NCBI RefSeq assembly: GCF_013702265.1
Contig: NZ_CP059348.1
Span: forward strand, 1,426,001-1,490,000
DNA length: 64,000 bases
Source of the DNA: Providencia rettgeri
GTDB lineage: Bacteria > Pseudomonadota > Gammaproteobacteria > Enterobacterales > Enterobacteriaceae
Direction of reading: 5' to 3'
Shown here: positions 25,908 to 39,505 of the stretch, piece by piece
Layout of the letters: every line of letters starts with the position of its first letter
Numbering within the stretch: position 1 is the stretch's first letter
The notes under the pieces: generated by a model
What the model was told of the DNA's origin: nothing
Database searches by the model: none
The model's input: the letters and a program-made list of their open reading frames with translations, nothing else
Translations under genes and position numbers: made by a program

Positions 25908-27581
25908 TTATTCAGGAACAATTTGCAACCAGGTTTTTGGTTTCAATATAAACTGGTTGTTAAGTAGCTTATCCCATGCCGCTTTTTTGGATGACATATC
26001 GTCGAATACCTCTCGTTGCGTATCGACTAATTTCCATGTGTTATCCACGGACTGCCAAATAGTACATTCATAATCAAGGGACTCGGGAATGGAGTAGCAC
26101 ATCACCACTTCGTTTGTTCCATCGTGGTTTGCATCGGCCATAAATCCAAGACATTCATAATTGCTGTAATAATTGGTGCAATTCCATGCGTCGCGGATCC
26201 CGTCTTCCATATCAAACCAGTTTTGTGGCAATGGTTGGCTGCCTTTGGCGATGATGAGCACATCTTTAAGCGGTTTAGGGACATCAGAGTAAGCGCCAAC
26301 TTTGAGCTGTGCTTTCGTTTCAGGATCTTGCTCCAATTTTGCTAACGCTTCTTTTCCCCGCACTCCTAACTTCTCTAAGTCATAAGACAAATCGTAGTTA
26401 ATTTTAATTTTGCCTTTCTCAACGGCCGCCATAATGCTGTTGACCGCAATACGTTGGAAATCACCAATAGGGCTGTTAATAACTAAGATAGTGGCGATTA
26501 AACCAAGAATAGCGACCTTATTGATAGCGCCGAGGGAGAATGCCCAGCGGTGTCGCTTTATAATGATTGCGATACTATAAGCTAAAATAATCAGGGCTAA
26601 GAATAGTGCAATAGTAAATGCATATAGCCTACTTACACTCCAGCTATATTGGCTAACACGAACGAAAATACCGTACAGAGAAAGTGCAGAAAATGCATTT
26701 AATAGAACGATGCTGATTAATACAAAGCCATTGATAATCGATTTAAATTGGAATTGTGTTGTGCCATCGCCATAAAGGGCATTAATAAAGATAATATTTA
26801 AAATCACAAAGCAGAGCATGGTGCCAGAACCCAGCTCTGAAGCTGTGTAATGCACACCAGTTAATATGGAAACCGCCAATCCGGCTAAGAAAATTACGGC
26901 GATTAAACTGAGTAAAGGCAGGAAAAACTGCGAGAAATATTTGGCGATGTTGTTCAGTTGCATCACCAATTTAGAACGCAAAAAGAGCAAGCTGGTATTA
27001 AAACCAACTAAAAAGGCCACCCAAAGGACAATGTAGTGACCAAGAAATTGGCTGAGTGTTGAAAGATTGACAATGCCGAATAAAAAGCTGGCTTGTTTGA
27101 CTATCAGGGCTAATAAGCCCCCAATGGCACAGGCGAAAAGACCAAATAAGGTGTTGCGGAAATAGTGCCCAACTAAGCAGCTGTAATTAGCTTTCCAAGT
27201 TCCTGTAGCCTGACGGTTTTGCATCCAAGGTAATATAAAAAAAATCAGGACAGTGAGCGTTGTAATCGAGAGGAATGCGTCATTGTTATCAGAAGTACCA
27301 ATATCAAGGCTTTGCCAAGTATTGATCCAAAAAACAAGCACAACCGTTAGGATAATATTGAGATAAAACACGGCTTGCTTGGCATTGGTAATAAGAAAGC
27401 TGATAACCGAAGGAACAAAAATAGCCAATATCATGGGTAAATAAGCCCATGTAGGGCTTAATGGGATTTCTATGGAATAATCAAGCGTGGCGGTGATGAC
27501 AATTCCTTGAATAACCGATAGCAAGATAACAATAAAATATGCCAGCTTATTAATGGGCTCTTTTTGCGTTTGTGGCTCCAT
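25908..27581 (-). CDS. DUF4153 polytopic membrane protein of unknown function
   Basis: This 557-residue protein has about ten to twelve hydrophobic segments in residues 12-365, matching the DUF4153 family, followed by a soluble C-terminal part (about 380-557) rich in Trp, Asp and Asn (GIRDAWNCTNYYSNYECLGF is one piece). The biochemical function of the family is unknown. Four cysteines in the C-terminal part could form disulfides if it faces the periplasm. It stands alone between cydD and trxB in the same direction, with its own terminator. A simple membrane-bound regulator or transporter role cannot be told from sequence. Confidence 0.75.
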   Translation of the reverse strand: MEPQTQKEPINKLAYFIVILLSVIQGIVITATLDYSIEIPLSPTWAYLPMILAIFVPSVISFLITNAKQAVFYLNIILTVVLVFWINTWQSLDIGTSDNNDAFLSITTLTVLIFFILPWMQNRQATGTWKANYSCLVGHYFRNTLFGLFACAIGGLLALIVKQASFLFGIVNLSTLSQFLGHYIVLWVAFLVGFNTSLLFLRSKLVMQLNNIAKYFSQFFLPLLSLIAVIFLAGLAVSILTGVHYTASELGSGTMLCFVILNIIFINALYGDGTTQFQFKSIINGFVLISIVLLNAFSALSLYGIFVRVSQYSWSVSRLYAFTIALFLALIILAYSIAIIIKRHRWAFSLGAINKVAILGLIATILVINSPIGDFQRIAVNSIMAAVEKGKIKINYDLSYDLEKLGVRGKEALAKLEQDPETKAQLKVGAYSDVPKPLKDVLIIAKGSQPLPQNWFDMEDGIRDAWNCTNYYSNYECLGFMADANHDGTNEVVMCYSIPESLDYECTIWQSVDNTWKLVDTQREVFDDMSSKKAAWDKLLNNQFILKPKTWLQIVPE

Positions 27582-27699
27582 GTCACTTCCTTATTTGAAT
27601 GAACAAGATAATTAAATGAGTATAGGCATGGGATAAAAAGAGCAAAATAAACTTGCTCCTAATTCAGGAGGGAATAGCGCTTTATTTTTGAAACAGGAA

Positions 27700-27763
27700 T
27701 AAATAAAAAGCCCCATTCTATTTCGCTGCGAACTTAATGAACGACAACGTAAAAATGAGGCTT
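27700..27763 (-). terminator. Terminator of trxB
   Basis: AAGCCTCATT pairs with AATGGGGCTT (one G-T pair) on the minus strand, enclosing an inner TTCGC/GCGAA hairpin, and is followed by TTTATTTATT. Confidence 0.75.
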
Positions 27764-27800
27764 CAAGGAAATTCAGATTAGCGATTTTTAGATTAAAAAA

Positions 27801-29316
<1,516 letters not shown>

Positions 29317-29811
29317 ATGATTGACAATAAAAAGCGTCCTGGCAAAGACCTTGACCGTATTGACAGGAATATACTGAACGAATTGCAAAAAGACGGGCGT
29401 ATCTCTAACGTTGAGCTATCTAAGCGTGTTGGTTTATCTCCAACGCCATGTTTAGAGCGTGTTCGTCGTCTTGAAAGACAGGGTTTCATTTCTGGCTATA
29501 CCGCACTGTTAAATCCACACTATTTAGATGCATCGCTGCTGGTTTTCGTGGAAATTACCTTAAACCGTGGAGCACCAGATGTATTCGAACAATTCAACAC
29601 AGCAGTTCAAAAACTTGAAGAAATTCAAGAATGTCATCTCGTTTCCGGTGACTTTGACTATTTGTTGAAAACGCGTGTGCCAGATATGTCCGCATATCGT
29701 AAACTGCTAGGTGAAACTTTATTACGCCTTCCGGGTGTAAACGATACTCGTACCTACGTAGTTATGGAAGAAGTGAAACAAAGTAACCGTTTAGTGATTA
29801 AAACTCGCTAA
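29317..29811 (+). CDS. lrp: Leucine-responsive regulatory protein
   Basis: This 164-residue global regulator has an N-terminal helix-turn-helix (about residues 15-60, ISNVELSKRVGLSPTPCLER) and a C-terminal ligand-binding RAM domain. It forms octamers that control amino acid metabolism, fimbriae and more. The sequence is nearly that of E. coli Lrp. It is transcribed alone, ahead of a clear terminator and ftsK. Confidence 0.98.
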   Translation: MIDNKKRPGKDLDRIDRNILNELQKDGRISNVELSKRVGLSPTPCLERVRRLERQGFISGYTALLNPHYLDASLLVFVEITLNRGAPDVFEQFNTAVQKLEEIQECHLVSGDFDYLLKTRVPDMSAYRKLLGETLLRLPGVNDTRTYVVMEEVKQSNRLVIKTR

Positions 29812-29870
29812 TTGTACTTTGAGTTCATCATTCCTGCACAGCAATCTGCATTGTTGTCGCACTGCTGTTT

Positions 29871-29905
29871 CAACGCTGGGTTTACTCAGCGTTGTTCCGT
29901 TTTTA
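29871..29905 (+). terminator. Terminator of lrp
   Basis: CAACGCTG pairs perfectly with CAGCGTTG around an eight-base loop, followed by TTCCGTTTTT. Confidence 0.85.
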
Positions 29906-30223
29906 AGCACTATAATTTTTCTCTTTAATTCTCCCAATGGTTCTTTTTCGAACATTCTCTCGTCACTGCCCGCGATAGACTCAAAATTAGTCAGAAATTT
30001 TCATTTCAATTTATTGATTTTAAAGCTATAAACAATTAAGAATTTTGACCTTAAATAGAGTTTGAAACCCTATTCGTAAGATGAAATACTGAGTCTTATG
30101 GTCTCTATGGTGTGATAATTTGTCTTAATCCCCTTAAAGCAGGCGCGTTTAGAGGATTAGTGTTAGAATAATCATAGGATAATCACGTATTAAGCAAGAA
30201 CATCAGTCAGTAAAGAAACAATA
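29906..30223. other. Intergenic region upstream of ftsK
   Basis: The stretch should hold the ftsK promoter. E. coli ftsK has an SOS promoter; I see no CTGT-N8-ACAG site here. Nothing else is recognised. Confidence 0.4.
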
Positions 30224-33200
30224 ATGAGCCAAGAATATACCGAAGATAAGTACATCAAATTTAAAAAGCTCAGTAGCGGCAGACGGCTATTAGAGGTGAT
30301 TTTGTTGGCAATCTGCCTCTGTGCGATTTTTCTTATGGTCGCGCTATGGAGCTTTAATCCTTCCGATCCAAGTTGGTCACAAACTAACTGGGACGCCCCC
30401 GTTAAAAACTTAGGGGGAAGTATTGGCTCATGGAGTGCGGATATCCTATTTTCCGCATTTGGTATTCTCGCGTTTGCGATCCCGCCATTATTGTTACTCG
30501 GGTGTTGGGCAATTTATCACTATGAGAGCCAGCGGCGTTATATTGACTTTTTCTCGCTCTCTCTACGTCTCATTGGCGGTTTAGCGCTGATCCTTTCATC
30601 TTGTGGTTTGGCCGCACTCAACTTTGATGATTTACCTAACTTCGCTTCTGGTGGGGTCATTGGTAGTGTATTCAGTAATGCAATTATGCCGTGGTTTAAT
30701 TCATTGGGTGCAACCTTGGCGCTGTTGTTCCTCTGGGCAATCAGTTTTACCCTCTTCACGGGTTGGTCTTGGCTGACTATTGCAGAAAAAATAGGGGCAG
30801 GGATATTGCTTCCTATCACCTTGCTAACAAACCGCGCCCGTGGTGATGAGCTTGATGACTACGATTATGATGTTGAAGAGACCGAAGAAGCGCTGCAGCG
30901 TGCTCAAATCGCTGAGCATCAAGCAAATGATGAAAGCCAACAATTTGATGCGGATGATGTACTGTTTTCCGCGCCAACAGTCTCTGAGCTCGTTTCTGAA
31001 GATGTACAGCCTGCGGTTGAACCACAGGTTATGGCTGATCCTCTGTTAGCTTCTGAAGCGCAACCTGTTATTGAGCCAGTCCAGCCAAGCGCTTCTTTGG
31101 CAGAGCAGCCCACTTTTACTGCTCAACCAACGGAAAATACAGTTTTACCGACATTTTCCGCGACAGAAGAGCCTTCCGCAACTAAAGAGCCGCAAACTTA
31201 CCATTTTGAAGTGCCTGATGATTATCAGCCTCAAGTGGCACCAACGCAGGCATTTTCTCCTGCACCTGTTATACCTCAAGAACCGACATTTACACCTGAG
31301 CCCGTTTTTGCTCCAGAACCTGTTTTTGAGTCCAAACCGGCAGCTCCAACATTTACATCGTCACAGTCTGCGCCTGTAGAGCCAACCATTGATATGGGAA
31401 GCCCTGACGTGAGTGAATCATCGGTAACTAGCCGTGTCGCCGACCCTGCTGCGCTAGCCGCTGCGGGCATTTCGATTGCAGCGATGGAACGCCACGCGCA
31501 AGTGAAAAAGAATCTGGAGCCAGAATTACCTCGTCCAAATCCGGTTCGCTTGCCGACTCGCCGTGAGCTGTATGGCATTCGTATTCCATCTCAGCGTGAT
31601 GCGGAGCTTCAGCGTCGTCAAGAAGAGGCATCTCAGCGTGAACAGGCTTATCAGCAATGGTCGGCTACTGAAGAACCTGAAAATGAAGTGAAAACTGACG
31701 ATGAGTTAGAGCAAGAAAGATTACTGCGCGTTCAATTCTTAGAGCAGCAACGTCAACGCTACGGTGAGCCAGAAACAGATATGCAGGAGTTTGACGCTGC
31801 ATTCCAAGTTAACCAGCCTGCCGTTGATTCTGTTCAAGATTCTGATGTTGCACTAGAGCCAGAAACTCCGCAGGATTATATGCCTGCGAGTACGTTTACT
31901 CAGCCAGAAATTGAACATCGTTGGGCTTCTGCTCCTGCATTTACGCCAGCTTTTGAGCCTACAAAGCAAATAGAACCAACTTCACCTTCTGATATCCATC
32001 GCTTTACTGCCCATGCAGATGATGAGCATGAGCTGGATAATGATGTGGATGATTTTGAACCTAAAATTGATTTAAGTACGCCATTATCGGCATTTGAGCG
32101 TTTCTCGCCGGTAGATGATTTAGTTGATGATGAGCCAGCAGCGCCGCTGTTTATGCCATCATTTACTGAACCGCCAGTGCAAGCTCGTTCGATAACACAA
32201 GAACAGCCGATAACACCTGCTCATAATGGAAATGAATTTGTTGCTCATCCTGCGGGGCAGCCTCAAACTGCAGCTCAGCAGCCACAGCAGCCACAGCAGC
32301 CACAGCAGCCACAGCAGCCACAGCAGCCACAGCAGCCACAGCAGCCACAGCAGCCACAGCAGCCACAGCAGGATAGCTTATTCCACCCATTCTTAGTGCG
32401 TAACGACCAACCGTTACCAAAACCGACGACGCCAATGCCATCTCTTGACCTGCTGGCGAGCCCACCGGAACAAGAAGAGCCAGTGGATATGTTCAAATTA
32501 GAGCAAACCGCAAGGCTAATTGAAGCACGTTTGAATGATTATCGAGTTAAGGCTGAAGTTGTTGGCTTCTCTCCGGGGCCGGTGATTACTCGCTTTGAGT
32601 TGGATCTTGCGCCGGGAGTTAAAGCGGCTCGAATTTCCACATTATCCCGAGATCTTGCGCGTTCATTGTCGACTACGGCGGTTCGTGTTGTTGAGGTGAT
32701 CCCAGGTAAACCGTATGTTGGTCTAGAATTACCTAACGAAAAACGTCAAACCGTTTACTTGAGTGAAGTTTTAGATTGTGATGATTTTAGAAAAAATCCA
32801 TCGCCATTGACGATAGTGTTAGGGAAAGATATTGAAGGTGAGCCTGTTGTTGCCGACTTGGCAAAAATGCCGCACTTACTAGTGGCGGGTACAACGGGAT
32901 CCGGTAAATCGGTTGGGGTCAACGCGATGATCCTCAGTATCTTATATAAAGCGAAACCTGAAGATGTTCGCTTTATTATGATTGACCCGAAAATGCTGGA
33001 ACTTTCTATCTATGAAGGGATCCCGCATCTGTTAACTGAAGTTGTCACCGACATGAAAGACGCGGCGAATGCGCTGCGTTGGTGTGTCAATGAAATGGAA
33101 CGCCGTTATAAACTGATGTCAGCTTTAGGTGTACGTAATCTCGCGGGTTACAACGATAAGATTAAAGCGGCAGCGGATATGAATCGCCCAATCCCAGACC

Positions 33201-33913
33201 CATTCTGGAAGCCGGGTGACAGTATGGATATGGAACATCCAATGCTGAAAAAAGAACCTTATATCGTGGTGATGGTGGACGAATTTGCGGACTTAATGAT
33301 GACCGCAGGGAAGAAAGTGGAAGAGTTGATTGCTCGTTTAGCACAAAAAGCGCGTGCAGCGGGTATCCACCTCGTTTTAGCTACCCAGCGCCCATCCGTT
33401 GACATCATCACCGGGTTAATTAAAGCCAATATTCCAACGCGTATCGCCTTTACGGTATCGAGTAAAATTGACTCACGTACTATTCTTGACCAAGGTGGTG
33501 CGGAATCACTATTGGGTATGGGGGATATGCTGTATCTGCCACCAAACTCATCCATTCCTGTTCGTGTTCATGGTGCATTTGTCCGTGACCAAGAAGTTCA
33601 CGCAGTTGTGAATGATTGGAAAGCGCGTGGAAAACCGCAATATATTGATAGCATCACAACGTGTAGCGATGATAGTGAAGGTGGCGGAAGTTCAGATAAT
33701 GGTGATGAAGATCTTGACCCGTTATTTGACCAAGCTGTCGAATTTGTTGTTGAAAAACAAAGGGTATCTATCTCCGGTGTACAACGTCAATTCCGTATCG
33801 GTTACAACCGTGCAGCTCGGATTGTTGAGCAAATGGAAGACCAAGGAATTGTCAGTGAACCAGGGCATAACGGTAACCGAGAAGTATTAGCGCCACCATC
33901 AATGGGATATTAA
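30224..33913 (+). CDS. ftsK: DNA translocase FtsK
   Basis: This 1229-residue protein links division to chromosome dimer resolution. The N-terminal part has four to five membrane helices (about residues 20-190) that join the divisome. A long Pro/Gln/Glu-rich linker (about 200-730) follows and contains a perfect Gln-Gln-Pro tandem run (residues about 685-716). The motor domain has Walker A GTTGSGKS near residue 889 and Walker [11 protein letters not shown] near 1011. The C-terminal gamma domain (about 1160-1229) reads KOPS sites and activates XerCD. E. coli FtsK is 1329 residues; the difference is in the linker. Confidence 0.98.
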   Translation: MSQEYTEDKYIKFKKLSSGRRLLEVILLAICLCAIFLMVALWSFNPSDPSWSQTNWDAPVKNLGGSIGSWSADILFSAFGILAFAIPPLLLLGCWAIYHYESQRRYIDFFSLSLRLIGGLALILSSCGLAALNFDDLPNFASGGVIGSVFSNAIMPWFNSLGATLALLFLWAISFTLFTGWSWLTIAEKIGAGILLPITLLTNRARGDELDDYDYDVEETEEALQRAQIAEHQANDESQQFDADDVLFSAPTVSELVSEDVQPAVEPQVMADPLLASEAQPVIEPVQPSASLAEQPTFTAQPTENTVLPTFSATEEPSATKEPQTYHFEVPDDYQPQVAPTQAFSPAPVIPQEPTFTPEPVFAPEPVFESKPAAPTFTSSQSAPVEPTIDMGSPDVSESSVTSRVADPAALAAAGISIAAMERHAQVKKNLEPELPRPNPVRLPTRRELYGIRIPSQRDAELQRRQEEASQREQAYQQWSATEEPENEVKTDDELEQERLLRVQFLEQQRQRYGEPETDMQEFDAAFQVNQPAVDSVQDSDVALEPETPQDYMPASTFTQPEIEHRWASAPAFTPAFEPTKQIEPTSPSDIHRFTAHADDEHELDNDVDDFEPKIDLSTPLSAFERFSPVDDLVDDEPAAPLFMPSFTEPPVQARSITQEQPITPAHNGNEFVAHPAGQPQTAAQQPQQPQQPQQPQQPQQPQQPQQPQQPQQPQQDSLFHPFLVRNDQPLPKPTTPMPSLDLLASPPEQEEPVDMFKLEQTARLIEARLNDYRVKAEVVGFSPGPVITRFELDLAPGVKAARISTLSRDLARSLSTTAVRVVEVIPGKPYVGLELPNEKRQTVYLSEVLDCDDFRKNPSPLTIVLGKDIEGEPVVADLAKMPHLLVAGTTGSGKSVGVNAMILSILYKAKPEDVRFIMIDPKMLELSIYEGIPHLLTEVVTDMKDAANALRWCVNEMERRYKLMSALGVRNLAGYNDKIKAAADMNRPIPDPFWKPGDSMDMEHPMLKKEPYIVVMVDEFADLMMTAGKKVEELIARLAQKARAAGIHLVLATQRPSVDIITGLIKANIPTRIAFTVSSKIDSRTILDQGGAESLLGMGDMLYLPPNSSIPVRVHGAFVRDQEVHAVVNDWKARGKPQYIDSITTCSDDSEGGGSSDNGDEDLDPLFDQAVEFVVEKQRVSISGVQRQFRIGYNRAARIVEQMEDQGIVSEPGHNGNREVLAPPSMGY
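32276..32371 (+). repeat. 9-bp tandem repeat in ftsK encoding (QQP)n
   Basis: The unit CAGCAGCCA is repeated ten times plus a six-base part unit without a single substitution, keeping the frame. It encodes ten Gln-Gln-Pro units plus Gln-Gln in the FtsK linker. Confidence 0.97.
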
Positions 33914-33943
33914 TATTTCATGTGCTAATTGCTGGTTTAATTC

Positions 33944-33971
33944 AAGGGGTGTATAAAGACATACGCCCTTT
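33944..33971 (+). terminator. Hairpin between ftsK and lolA
   Basis: AAGGGGTGTAT and ATACGCCCTTT form an 11-bp stem with two G-T pairs and a six-base loop. The T-run is short, so it is a weak terminator or attenuator. Confidence 0.45.
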
Positions 33972-33999
33972 GTGGTATTAATTTTAAGGTCTTTTCTCG

Positions 34000-34620
34000 A
34001 TGAAAAAAATGATGTTGTTAGGTGCATTAGCCCTGAGTTTAAACGTAGGTCAAGTATTGGCAGATGCGAGTCAAGACCTTCAAGATCGTCTGAGTAAAGT
34101 GAATAGCTTCCAAGCGAACTTTTCTCAGAAAGTGACTAGTCCAGAAGGTGATCTTATCCAAGAGGGCGTTGGTGACTTGTGGATTGAACGCCCTAACTTA
34201 TTTAACTGGAATATGACTTCGCCGGATGAAAGTGTTCTGGTATCAGATGGTAAAAATCTGTGGTTTTACAACCCTTTTGTTGAGCAAGTGACGGTGACAA
34301 ATTTAGCCGATGCTACCCAAGATACGCCATTCCTGTTATTAACGCGCAATAACCCGAAGGATTGGAAGCAGTATTCTATTGTCCAACAAGGCAATACGTT
34401 TGATCTGAAACCAAAACAATCTAACGGTACATTAAAAAGCTTCTCTATTACGGTTAACCCACAAGGGACGATTGAGAAGTTTGCTGCGGTTGAACAAGAC
34501 GGACAAACCAGCGCGTACCAATTAAAACAGCAGAAAAATGGCCCAGTAGATCCAAGTAAATTCAAATTTACGGTACCAAAAGGGGTCACATTGGATGACC
34601 AGCGTTCTCGCGCTCACTAA
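34000..34620 (+). CDS. lolA: Outer-membrane lipoprotein carrier LolA
   Basis: This 206-residue periplasmic protein carries lipoproteins from LolCDE to LolB. A signal peptide covers about residues 1-21 with cleavage after VLA; the mature protein starts [10 protein letters not shown]. The aromatic- and hydrophobic-rich half-barrel ([28 protein letters not shown]) is typical. It lies between ftsK and rarA as in E. coli, 24 bases before rarA. Confidence 0.97.
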   Translation: MKKMMLLGALALSLNVGQVLADASQDLQDRLSKVNSFQANFSQKVTSPEGDLIQEGVGDLWIERPNLFNWNMTSPDESVLVSDGKNLWFYNPFVEQVTVTNLADATQDTPFLLLTRNNPKDWKQYSIVQQGNTFDLKPKQSNGTLKSFSITVNPQGTIEKFAAVEQDGQTSAYQLKQQKNGPVDPSKFKFTVPKGVTLDDQRSRAH

Positions 34621-34644
34621 TATCTAGGGGGTAAAGAGGGTCTC

Positions 34645-35988
34645 GTGGGTAACTTATCTCTCGATTTTTCACAAAATGAATTCCAACCTCTGGCTGCGCG
34701 TATGCGGCCGGAAACCCTTGAACAATATATTGGTCAAACGCATTTACTTGCCGAAGGTAAGCCATTACCTCGTGCGATTAAGGCGGGTCATTTACATTCA
34801 ATGATCTTGTGGGGACCTCCGGGAACGGGGAAAACTACCTTGGCTGAAATTATTGGTCACTACGCACAAGCGGATATCGAGCGTATTTCTGCGGTAACTT
34901 CGGGGATCAAAGAGATCCGCGAATCTATCGAAAAAGCGCGCCAAAATCGCAGTGCGGGGCGAAGAACCATTTTGTTTGTGGATGAAGTTCACCGCTTTAA
35001 TAAAAGTCAGCAAGACGCTTTTTTACCTCATATTGAAGACGGTACCATCACTTTTATTGGTGCGACTACCGAAAATCCTTCATTCGAACTCAACTCGGCA
35101 CTGCTTTCTCGCGCAAGAGTTTATCTATTAAAATCCTTGGACAGCAGCGAAATTGAAAAAGTGTTATTACAAGCGCTGGGAGATAGTGTTCGAGGATTGG
35201 GTGGGCAAAATATCGTTCTCCCAGATAGCACCCGAAAATTAATTGCCGACTTGGTTAATGGGGATGCAAGGCGTTCATTAAATCTGTTGGAAATGATGTC
35301 GGATATGGCTGAAGCGGATAGTCAAGGTCAGCGAGTTCTAACCGCAGAGTTACTCAAAGAAGTGAGTGGCGAGCGTGCGGCGCGTTTCGATAATAAAGGT
35401 GACCGTTACTATGATTTGATTTCTGCGCTGCATAAATCAGTTCGTGGTTCAGCCCCTGATGCTGCGCTTTATTGGTATGCGCGAATTATTACTGCGGGTG
35501 GAGATCCTTTGTATGTAGCTCGTCGTTTATTAGCGATTGCCTCTGAAGATGTCGGAAATGCTGATCCTCGAGCCATGCAAGTGGCGATTTCAGCGTGGGA
35601 TTGCTTTACTCGTGTAGGGCCAGCTGAAGGGGAGCGAGCGATTGCTCAAGCCATTGTTTATCTTGCGTGTGCACCGAAAAGTAATGCTGTGTATACCGCC
35701 TATAAAGCGGCTATCAAAGATGCTCAAATGCAGCCAGATTATGATGTGCCTGAACACTTAAGAAATGCCCCTACCAAATTAATGAAAGAGTTAGGCGTCG
35801 GTAAAGAGTATCGTTATGCTCACGACGAACCTAATGCTTACGCGGCAGGTGAAAACTATTTCCCAGAGCCGATGAAAGCGACACAATATTATTATCCTAC
35901 CGCGCGCGGGTTAGAAGGCAAAATTGCTGAAAAACTCGACTGGTTAGCCCAACAAGATCAAATTAGCACAACAAAACGCTATCGCTAA
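34645..35988 (+). CDS. rarA: Replication-associated recombination protein RarA (AAA+ ATPase)
   Basis: This 447-residue protein acts at stalled replication forks and is related to clamp loaders. It has Walker [10 protein letters not shown] near residue 57, Walker [10 protein letters not shown], and the conserved MgsA-type C-terminal domain ([28 protein letters not shown]). The start is GTG at 34645, behind GAGGG; this matches the E. coli N-terminus. It probably shares a transcript with lolA. Confidence 0.97.
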   Translation: MGNLSLDFSQNEFQPLAARMRPETLEQYIGQTHLLAEGKPLPRAIKAGHLHSMILWGPPGTGKTTLAEIIGHYAQADIERISAVTSGIKEIRESIEKARQNRSAGRRTILFVDEVHRFNKSQQDAFLPHIEDGTITFIGATTENPSFELNSALLSRARVYLLKSLDSSEIEKVLLQALGDSVRGLGGQNIVLPDSTRKLIADLVNGDARRSLNLLEMMSDMAEADSQGQRVLTAELLKEVSGERAARFDNKGDRYYDLISALHKSVRGSAPDAALYWYARIITAGGDPLYVARRLLAIASEDVGNADPRAMQVAISAWDCFTRVGPAEGERAIAQAIVYLACAPKSNAVYTAYKAAIKDAQMQPDYDVPEHLRNAPTKLMKELGVGKEYRYAHDEPNAYAAGENYFPEPMKATQYYYPTARGLEGKIAEKLDWLAQQDQISTTKRYR

Positions 35989-36075
35989 TCGGGTCAATGC
36001 GGTAAGGTTATAACGCAATAAAATAATCTAAATATAATGCCGGAGCGCGTTATATTCGCTTTCACAATTGACTAA

Positions 36076-37386
<1,311 letters not shown>

Positions 37387-37404
37387 TTGATATATTTGAC
37401 GTTG

Positions 37405-37443
37405 AAGGCTGAGCTTGGTTTTAGACTGAGCTCAGCCTTTTTT
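37405..37443 (+). terminator. Terminator of serS
   Basis: AAGGCTGAGCT pairs perfectly with AGCTCAGCCTT in an 11-bp stem, followed by a run of six T residues. Confidence 0.92.
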
Positions 37444-37523
37444 ATGAGCTCAACGGTATTGGCTATAATACAAATATTTGGAGCCAAATTTTCAAAGAAA
37501 AAATGGCTCCATATCTGCCTTAC

Positions 37524-38375
37524 TTACATAATCAATGAACTGGTCTGTGACTGTTTAGTATCGGTAAAAAAGATACTGCGGTACGTACTGTAGTAAGTTG
37601 CGTACATAATTGGCATTGAGATAAATAATCCTAAGCCGAATGGAATAATAGAAACAAACATGAGCACCATGGCAATCAGGAAGAATAAGAAACCGGGTAA
37701 TAGGTTTTTCTTCACTGCTTGTAAGCTGGCGGAGATAGAGGTGCCAATTTTGAAATCATGATTCATGATAAGCGCAGGGGCAAACCACGTTAGTGCTGTG
37801 CCAAATAAGCTGGCTAATGCCATGACAATGCCCGCAAACACAAATGTTCCCGTTGATGCAAACAAGGCTGCATCTGAAATACCATCGTATTGGTCAGCTT
37901 GCATCACTAAGCTAAAAATGGCTGAGCCAGCAATCAGAAATGCAATTAACATTCCGACCATATTGGCAGCAAAGTTTATGGCGCCGATGGCAAATAGCTC
38001 ACCAAATTTCTTTTGGAACCCAGAAAAAAGTAAGCCAATATCTGCTTCGCCAGTTTTGCGTTGGTTTTCACAAATCGCAATGATCCCCCCGACGAAAACT
38101 GGGGTAACAAAACTTACAAACATACTGACAAGTGGCAGAAAAGCCATGGCAAAGATAATCAGGAAAAAGACAACGTTAATCAGGATCCACATACCTAATT
38201 TTTCTTTGACCAGCGCCCACGCTTGGCTTATCCATTCAACACCTTCTCCAGCTTGAACAGCGCGAGGTTCAGGTGTAAATACAAAACTATCGACGAGCTC
38301 TTGAGGTGATTGTGTTTCAGGTGCTGGCGTTACAGGTGATATGTCGTTATCGACATGATCGTGTTCATTATTCAT
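37524..38375 (-). CDS. BPSS1780-family membrane protein of unknown function
   Basis: This 283-residue protein has a polar, acidic N-terminal region of about 55 residues, then the segment GVEWISQAWALVKEKLGMWI, then about six hydrophobic helices to residue 265. This pattern fits the BPSS1780/YciC-like membrane family, whose function is unknown. It occupies the place where E. coli has dmsABC and other genes between serS and pflA. It is transcribed leftward, convergent with serS, and ends 80 bases from the serS terminator. Confidence 0.7.
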   Translation of the reverse strand: MNNEHDHVDNDISPVTPAPETQSPQELVDSFVFTPEPRAVQAGEGVEWISQAWALVKEKLGMWILINVVFFLIIFAMAFLPLVSMFVSFVTPVFVGGIIAICENQRKTGEADIGLLFSGFQKKFGELFAIGAINFAANMVGMLIAFLIAGSAIFSLVMQADQYDGISDAALFASTGTFVFAGIVMALASLFGTALTWFAPALIMNHDFKIGTSISASLQAVKKNLLPGFLFFLIAMVLMFVSIIPFGLGLFISMPIMYATYYSTYRSIFFTDTKQSQTSSLIM

Positions 38376-38570
38376 GGTAAATGACCTATTCGTAGTGATG
38401 AATCAGCAATATTTATTATAGTGTTATGCTGCTATTGATTTATAAATTAAATTTAACTTGAGGATTATGCCTAAAAACTCAACATTATCAAAGCAGAGTA
38501 ATCTGGTTGCGCGAGAGTAGGTAGGATTATGAAAGCTGGTAGGATGGTGTTGAAGAATAGATAATAAAGA

Positions 38571-38588
38571 GGCTCCCCGAAGGAAGCC
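38571..38588 (-). terminator. Terminator of pflA
   Basis: On the minus strand GGCTTCC pairs with GGGAGCC around a TTCG tetraloop with one T-G pair, followed by TCTTTATTATT. Confidence 0.8.
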
Positions 38589-38598
38589 CCATTTTAAA

Positions 38599-39393
38599 TT
38601 AGTACATGACTTTTTTGCCGTAGCTTTCGAGGATGCTTTTTACTCTTTCCATCACTTCTTTTGACGGTGGTCTCACACCATCAAGTTTGTATTCTTCACC
38701 CATGGTTTCCCATTTGTGTTTACCCAGCTCATGGTAAGGGAGCAGCTCAATTTTTTCGATATTATCCATATCTTTGACAAACTCACCGAGCATATGGACT
38801 GAGTGGTCATCGTCACTCCAGCCTGGAACGACGACATAGCGGATCCAAGTCTTTTGATTGCGCTTAGCGAGGTAGCGAGCAAATTCTAAGGTGCGATGAT
38901 TAGAAACGCCCACGAGTTTTTGGTGGATCTCATCATCAAGCTGTTTTAAGTCAAGCATGACAAGATCAGTGACGTCCATCAGCTCATCAATGACTGGATC
39001 ATAGCGACGAACAAACCCGTTAGTGTCTAAACAGGTATGGATGTTTTCTTTCTTACAAGCGCGGAACCAATCACGAACAAAATCAGCCTGTAAAATAGCT
39101 TCACCGCCGGATGCGGTTACGCCACCGCCCGTTGCATTCATAAAGTGGCGATAAGTGACGGCTTCTTTCATTAGCTCATCAACGGTGACCATGTTACCGG
39201 TATGGGTATCCCACGTATCACGGTTATGGCAATACAGGCAGCGCATTAGGCAGCCTTGGAAGAAGACAATAAAGCGGATCCCTGGCCCATCGACGGTACC
39301 ACAGGATTCGAAGGAGTGAATTCGTCCAAACATCGCAGGTGGCGAAGTGGTTGAAATTTCAGTCGTTGGAATAGTCTTTTGCGTTGTTGACAT
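38599..39393 (-). CDS. pflA: Pyruvate formate-lyase activating enzyme (radical SAM)
   Basis: This 264-residue enzyme makes the glycyl radical on PflB. The radical SAM motif C-x3-C-x2-C is seen in [16 protein letters not shown], with [10 protein letters not shown] behind it. It carries about 18 more N-terminal residues, rich in Thr and Ser, than the 246-residue E. coli enzyme. A start at the internal Met before [11 protein letters not shown] would give the E. coli length, but neither start has a strong ribosome binding site, so the extension is uncertain. It is separated from pflB by a hairpin. Confidence 0.96.
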   Translation of the reverse strand: MSTTQKTIPTTEISTTSPPAMFGRIHSFESCGTVDGPGIRFIVFFQGCLMRCLYCHNRDTWDTHTGNMVTVDELMKEAVTYRHFMNATGGGVTASGGEAILQADFVRDWFRACKKENIHTCLDTNGFVRRYDPVIDELMDVTDLVMLDLKQLDDEIHQKLVGVSNHRTLEFARYLAKRNQKTWIRYVVVPGWSDDDHSVHMLGEFVKDMDNIEKIELLPYHELGKHKWETMGEEYKLDGVRPPSKEVMERVKSILESYGKKVMY

Positions 39394-39446
39394 AGCAGGA
39401 ACTCACAGAATGTAGAATTATAATTTGTTATCTTTGACTAAGATAG

Positions 39447-39472
39447 AAAGGCCCCAATGGGAGGGGCCTTTT
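39447..39472 (-). terminator. Hairpin between pflB and pflA
   Basis: AAAGGCCCC pairs perfectly with GGGGCCTTT around a seven- to eight-base loop. On the minus strand only three T residues follow before a C, so read-through into pflA is probable. Confidence 0.65.
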
Positions 39473-39505
39473 ATTTATTTTACGTTATAGAATCTTAGCA
39501 AAGTC

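Noticed and set aside
29819-30031. Possible small protein after lrp
   Set aside because: The frame runs across the lrp terminator, has no ribosome binding site and no family resemblance.
29906-30223. LexA box at ftsK
   Set aside because: E. coli ftsK has an SOS promoter, but no CTGT-N8-ACAG site was found here by eye.
32276-32371. CRISPR-like array
   Set aside because: The 9-bp unit is contiguous without spacers and encodes Gln-Gln-Pro in frame with ftsK.
32163-32496. Leftward frames of Ala-Val and Cys-Gly repeats inside ftsK
   Set aside because: They are only the other-strand reading of the CAGCAGCCA repeat and have no independent support.
37387-37593. Small frame after serS
   Set aside because: It starts at the serS stop, runs through the serS terminator and overlaps the convergent membrane protein gene.
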